Part shown: in pieces, positions 61,318 through 64,000 of the stretch
How positions within the stretch are numbered: the first letter of the stretch is position 1
Layout of the letters: each line of letters opens with the position of its first letter
NCBI GenBank assembly: GCA_030525455.1
Contig: JAUNER010000001.1
Coordinates: 62,001-126,000 of the forward strand
DNA: 64,000 nt
Direction: 5' to 3'
Source: Akkermansia sp.
GTDB taxonomy: Bacteria > Verrucomicrobiota > Verrucomicrobiia > Verrucomicrobiales > Akkermansiaceae
The notes under the pieces: model-generated
Database searches by the model: none
Seen by the model: only the letters and a program-made list of their open reading frames with translations
What the model was told of the DNA's origin: nothing
Program-made: the position numbers and the translations under genes

Positions 61318-62073
61318 TTAGGCTTGTTCTGAATCGGATGATTTGAGAATTTCGTAGCCTCGTTCTTCCAACTCTTCGACGAGTTCGTAACCACCGGTGC
61401 GAACGATTTGCCCGTCTGCCAAAATATGTACGACGTCTGGCTTTATGTAGTCTAAGAGTCGCTTGTAGTGGGTGATGATAAGGAAGCTCTTAAATGGATT
61501 TCTCATGGAATTGACGCCATCAGATACAATCTTTAGTGCATCAATGTCTAGACCGGAGTCTGTTTCGTCCAGGATGCCATAGAGTGGATCTAATAGCAAC
61601 ATTTGAAGCATTTCGTTACGCTTCTTTTCACCACCGGAAAACCCTTCATTCACAGAACGTGAGGTGAATTTTCTAGACATCCCTAGCTGGTCCATCTTAG
61701 CATAGAGGGTCTTGTAAAATGTGACAGCATCTAATTCTTCGCCCTGTGGCATACGAGCTTGCATAGCGGCTCGTAGAAAGTTCGCATTTGATACACCGGG
61801 AATTTCCATGGGGTATTGGAATGCGAGGAATAAGCCGGCTCGGCTTCTCTCGTCAATGCTCATTTCTAGTAGATTTTGTCCATCCAACCAGACTTCACCA
61901 GCTGTAATTTCGTAATCAGGGTGTCCGCATAGAACTTTTGATAATGTGCTTTTTCCGGCTCCGTTGGGCCCCATGATAGCATGAACTTCCCCTTTGGGGA
62001 TTTCGAGGTTGATGCCTTTGAGAATTTCCACTCCTTGCACGGTAGCGTGCAAATTTTTGATAATCAGACTCAT
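61318..62073 (-). CDS. sufC: Fe-S cluster assembly ATPase SufC
   Basis: The start is at [12 protein letters not shown] (62073; 251 residues). It has ABC ATPase motifs [23 protein letters not shown] (Walker A), [22 protein letters not shown] (signature) and [15 protein letters not shown] (Walker B), all diagnostic of SufC. It drives the SufBD scaffold. It begins 5 bases after the Fur-family gene, so both are translated from one message. Confidence 0.96.
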   Translation of the reverse strand: MSLIIKNLHATVQGVEILKGINLEIPKGEVHAIMGPNGAGKSTLSKVLCGHPDYEITAGEVWLDGQNLLEMSIDERSRAGLFLAFQYPMEIPGVSNANFLRAAMQARMPQGEELDAVTFYKTLYAKMDQLGMSRKFTSRSVNEGFSGGEKKRNEMLQMLLLDPLYGILDETDSGLDIDALKIVSDGVNSMRNPFKSFLIITHYKRLLDYIKPDVVHILADGQIVRTGGYELVEELEERGYEILKSSDSEQA

Positions 62074-62078
62074 GATTG

Positions 62079-62522
62079 TTAGCTCTTTGGTGTAATGATT
62101 GAGCCTCTTAATGAAATTTTTGCCTCTTCGATACAAACATTCTCGGGCATATTGATGAATTCGCGTAAATCGATGCCTTCTTTGATGGTTATATCAAAGA
62201 TTTCTCCCGTTTGGCTGTCTTGAAAGTGCCCATGCTCAATCAAGTTCGGACAAAATCTTGAGGATTTCCTCTCAAAGTTTACTTGATTGACTAGACCATG
62301 GTCAACTAAAGCTTCTAAACAGTTGTAAACCGTTGCTAAAGAAATGCTAGGTAGTTTCTTCCGTACTCTGTTGTAGACTTCGTTTGCTGTTGGGTGGTCT
62401 CGCTGTTCCATGAGTACCTTATAGACTTCTTGGCGTTGCTTCGTTAGACGTAGTCCGGAGAGTATTGGCAGGGTGGAGCTACTTCGGCTGCGTGGCGGTT
62501 TTGTGGCTTCGTTAGGCTTCAT
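62079..62522 (-). CDS. Fur-family transcriptional regulator at the head of the suf operon
   Basis: With the start at ATG 62522 it has 147 residues; a TTG lies 21 bases earlier. The winged-helix domain is typical: [54 protein letters not shown]. In the dimerisation domain the usual H-H-H-F-x-C-x-x-C-G reads [11 protein letters not shown], so both structural-zinc cysteines are absent. It overlaps sufC's leader by only 5 bases of spacing, so it probably regulates the suf genes in response to iron, peroxide or Fe-S status, which is inference. Two GAATTATT sequences 19 bases apart (62552-62559 and 62571-62578) lie just upstream. Confidence 0.88.
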   Translation of the reverse strand: MKPNEATKPPRSRSSSTLPILSGLRLTKQRQEVYKVLMEQRDHPTANEVYNRVRKKLPSISLATVYNCLEALVDHGLVNQVNFERKSSRFCPNLIEHGHFQDSQTGEIFDITIKEGIDLREFINMPENVCIEEAKISLRGSIITPKS

Positions 62523-62610
62523 CTTTTCAGAGGTTTTTACCAAGTTTTGCGGAATTATTCAAAAATGCAAGAATTATTATAGTTCTAATTTTTGTGTATA
62601 ATTCTTTTTG

Positions 62611-62648
62611 GTAAAGAAAAGGGCGACCATCTTGAGGAGTGGTCGCCC
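62611..62648 (-). terminator. terminator after rpmA
   Basis: The stem GGGCGACCA (62621-62629) / TGGTCGCCC (62640-62648), with an A-rich left flank, reads as stem plus T on the minus strand, 38 bases after the rpmA stop. Confidence 0.85.
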
Positions 62649-62686
62649 AGGTAGGGAGAGAAAAGGATTCAATCCCTAGTAAATAA

Positions 62687-62950
62687 TTAGTTAGCAGAAT
62701 CAGTTGCTTCAGGAGCAACATTCACGCGACGACCATTGCGGTCGAAGAAAACGCGACCATCAACAAGAGAGAAGATGGTATAGTCGCGGCCCATGCCAAC
62801 ACCCTTACCAGGATGCCACTTAGTACCACGCTGACGGATGATGATGTTACCTGCGATAACTTCCTGACCGCCGAATTTCTTTACGCCGAGACGCTTGCTG
62901 CGTGAGTCGCGACCGTTCTTAACAGAACCTTGACCTTTCTTGTGTGCCAT
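62687..62950 (-). CDS. rpmA: 50S ribosomal protein L27
   Basis: This 87-residue protein has the conserved N-terminus [29 protein letters not shown] and [27 protein letters not shown]. The N-terminal tail reaches the peptidyl-transferase centre. It begins directly with MAHKKG, so there is no Firmicutes-type cleavable leader. It follows rplU after 28 bases, the common rplU-rpmA order. Confidence 0.97.
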   Translation of the reverse strand: MAHKKGQGSVKNGRDSRSKRLGVKKFGGQEVIAGNIIIRQRGTKWHPGKGVGMGRDYTIFSLVDGRVFFDRNGRRVNVAPEATDSAN

Positions 62951-62978
62951 AAGAGTAAAAAATGTTTAGAGGTTGAAA

Positions 62979-63296
62979 TTAGGCGTTAATGGAGGTGATT
63001 TCCAACTTAGTCATAGCGCGACGAGAGCCTTTCTTCTTGTGAAAGCCCTTACGACGCTTAAATTTGAAAGCGATGACTTTTTTGCCACGGAATTGGCTAA
63101 GAACCTTAGCAGTAACAGTTGCACCGGCAATTGTAGGAGTACCAACAGTCACGTTGCCATCATTTTCTACCATGAGAACCTGATCGAAGCTTGCTTCTGC
63201 CCCCTCTTCAAGGGTATTGATACATTCTACATCGATTACGTCGCCCTGCTGGACGCGATACTGCTTACCACCTGTTTTGAAAATTGCGTATGCCAT
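62979..63296 (-). CDS. rplU: 50S ribosomal protein L21
   Basis: This 105-residue protein is a standard L21: MAYAIFKTGGKQYRVQQGDVIDVE, then VLMVENDGNVTVGTPTIAGATV and the Lys/Arg-rich KVIAFKFKRRKGFHKKKGSRRAMTKLEI. A 5-bp hairpin CCCGC-ACAA-GCGGG (63318-63331) lies in its leader about 22 bases before the start. Confidence 0.97.
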   Translation of the reverse strand: MAYAIFKTGGKQYRVQQGDVIDVECINTLEEGAEASFDQVLMVENDGNVTVGTPTIAGATVTAKVLSQFRGKKVIAFKFKRRKGFHKKKGSRRAMTKLEITSINA

Positions 63297-63337
63297 TACT
63301 ATCTCTTTTTAGGTTAGCCCGCACAAGCGGGAGCGGA

Positions 63338-63366
63338 AATAAACCACAGATTCGAACTATTGACAA
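63338..63366 (-). promoter_or_regulatory. candidate rplU-rpmA promoter
   Basis: On the minus strand TTGTCA (63366-63361) and TTTATT (63343-63338) are 17 bases apart, with the leader hairpin just downstream. The region also lies immediately before the divergent tsaE start. Confidence 0.45.
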
Positions 63367-63383
63367 GTAAAATTTCAAAAAAA

Positions 63384-63827
63384 ATGAACATTTGGCATAA
63401 ATTTTTTATTAATGGGCCTGTTTTAACCCATTCTCCTGAGGAAATGAGAGAGCTTGGGCGTTTGATTGGTAAAAATTTAAGTGAGTCAGAAGTTATTGGT
63501 ATTGTGGGGGAATTGGGTGCAGGTAAAACGCATTTGACCCAGGGGATAATGGAGGGATTAGGTAGTAGTGATGCGGCGGCTAGTCCTACCTTCTCAATTG
63601 TGCATGAGCATAGAGATGGGCGTTTGCGTGCTTGTCACTTTGATTTTTATCGACTAAAGGCAGAAAGTGAATTATTTGGCATAGGGTGGGAGGATTATCT
63701 GGAGAGTGAAGCTGTGTTGGTTATTGAGTGGGCTAATTTATTCCCCGATGCCTTACCCGATGATGCTTCTTGGCTACTTATAGAACATGTAGGCGAGACA
63801 GATAGGCGAGTTACTTTGGCTGAGTAG
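63384..63827 (+). CDS. tsaE: tRNA threonylcarbamoyladenosine biosynthesis ATPase TsaE
   Basis: The start is at MNIWHKFFINGPV (63384; 147 residues). It has the TsaE P-loop IVGELGAGKTHLTQGIMEGLG, SPTFSIVHEH and HFDFYRL, followed by LFGIGWEDYLESEAVLVIEWANLFP. TsaE works with TsaB and TsaD in making t6A37 in ANN-decoding tRNAs; tsaB and tsaD are not in this window. Its last 17 bases overlap the end of a convergent hydrolase gene. Confidence 0.95.
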   Translation: MNIWHKFFINGPVLTHSPEEMRELGRLIGKNLSESEVIGIVGELGAGKTHLTQGIMEGLGSSDAAASPTFSIVHEHRDGRLRACHFDFYRLKAESELFGIGWEDYLESEAVLVIEWANLFPDALPDDASWLLIEHVGETDRRVTLAE

Positions 63828-64000
63828 TCGGTAGATGCAGTGATTTTTTGAATGCTTGGTGGAATTCGGGGAAATTCCAAAATGAATTGTGCAATGCTTG
63901 TGGAATTTCTGTATATTCTACCGGAGTTGTAAAACATTTGCTGAGTTTGCGAGCATGTGACGGATGTATGACCTCATCGTTCCCTGCGGCAATGATGCTT
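63811..64000 (-). CDS. C-terminal part of an alpha/beta hydrolase (runs off the window)
   Basis: An open minus-strand frame runs in from beyond base 64000 and stops at TAA (63813-63811). The visible 62 residues read SIIAAGNDEVIHPSHARKLS at the start, then TPVEYTEIPQALHNSFWNFP. This matches the end of an alpha/beta hydrolase: the acid Asp in GNDEVI and the candidate catalytic His in QALHNSF. It resembles S33-type serine hydrolases. The nucleophile and start are outside the window. It overlaps tsaE by 17 bases. Confidence 0.75.
   Translation of the reverse strand, partial: SIIAAGNDEVIHPSHARKLSKCFTTPVEYTEIPQALHNSFWNFPEFHQAFKKSLHLPTTQPK

Overview
The window is most consistent with a chromosomal segment from a gut-type member of the Verrucomicrobiota (PVC group). 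Several traits point this way: a YdjY-domain protein paired with a secreted squalene-cyclase-like protein, a sulfatase-modifying-factor-like lipoprotein, a two-enzyme mucin-type glycosidase complement (GH31 and GH89), a three-gene Bacteroides/Bacillus-type succinate dehydrogenase, and a lipoprotein-rich gene set. The assignment is inference; no 16S rRNA gene is present. Base composition is clearly below 50% GC by eye. Ribosomal, S1 and sdh genes use more C-ending codons than their neighbours, as expected for highly expressed genes. I saw no transposase, integrase, phage gene or CRISPR array.

Layout. 1-5.0 kb: the end of an upstream gene, an alpha/beta hydrolase, an HdeD-like membrane protein, an E1-like ThiF/MoeB protein and KdsD (Kdo pathway, so an LPS-type outer membrane is likely). 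5.2-9.4 kb: a secreted cluster with a YdjY protein, a squalene-cyclase-like protein, an IdeS/Mac-like cysteine protease and an SUMF1-like lipoprotein. 9.4-14.2 kb: fabG, an ABC-F ATPase, lipoproteins, long-form HPF and tRNA-fMet. 14.3-20 kb: a multidomain GH31 glycosidase and a polytopic membrane protein. 20-28.6 kb: a TonB-like protein, CBS-type Mn pyrophosphatase, radC, nnrED, infA (IF-1), rplM-rpsI and rlmH. 28.6-38.8 kb: uvrC, an exbB-exbD-TPR-PBP run, suhB, ispF, a GYF protein, tRNA-Pro and a GNAT enzyme. 39-40.7 kb: rpsA. 41-45.6 kb: an accessory region of secreted repeat proteins (ankyrin, Sel1) with duplicated flanking DNA. 45.7-50.9 kb: sdhCAB, a TatD-family hydrolase and a DtxR/MntR regulator. 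51-58.4 kb: GH89, pyrF, nadE, a DUF2851 protein and a STAS protein. 58.6-64 kb: the fur-like sufCBD operon, rplU-rpmA, tsaE and the end of another hydrolase.

The most unusual signals are these. (1) An infA gene with no ATG, GTG or TTG start: the Shine-Dalgarno points to an AUC codon, and the protein has a ~90-residue Arg/Gly/Asn/Pro-rich N-terminal extension. (2) A deeply structured leader before rpsA. (3) Several enzymes lacking an expected catalytic residue: a PBP1a with a degenerate transpeptidase domain, a NadE without its glutaminase cysteine, and an alpha/beta hydrolase with Asp in the nucleophile position. (4) A duplicated ankyrin-gene flank whose second copy looks like an internally deleted or empty version. 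(5) TTAG-N6-CTAA palindromes in front of both the DtxR/MntR gene and the sdh operon. (6) A GH31 enzyme carrying both dockerin-like and cohesin-like modules.
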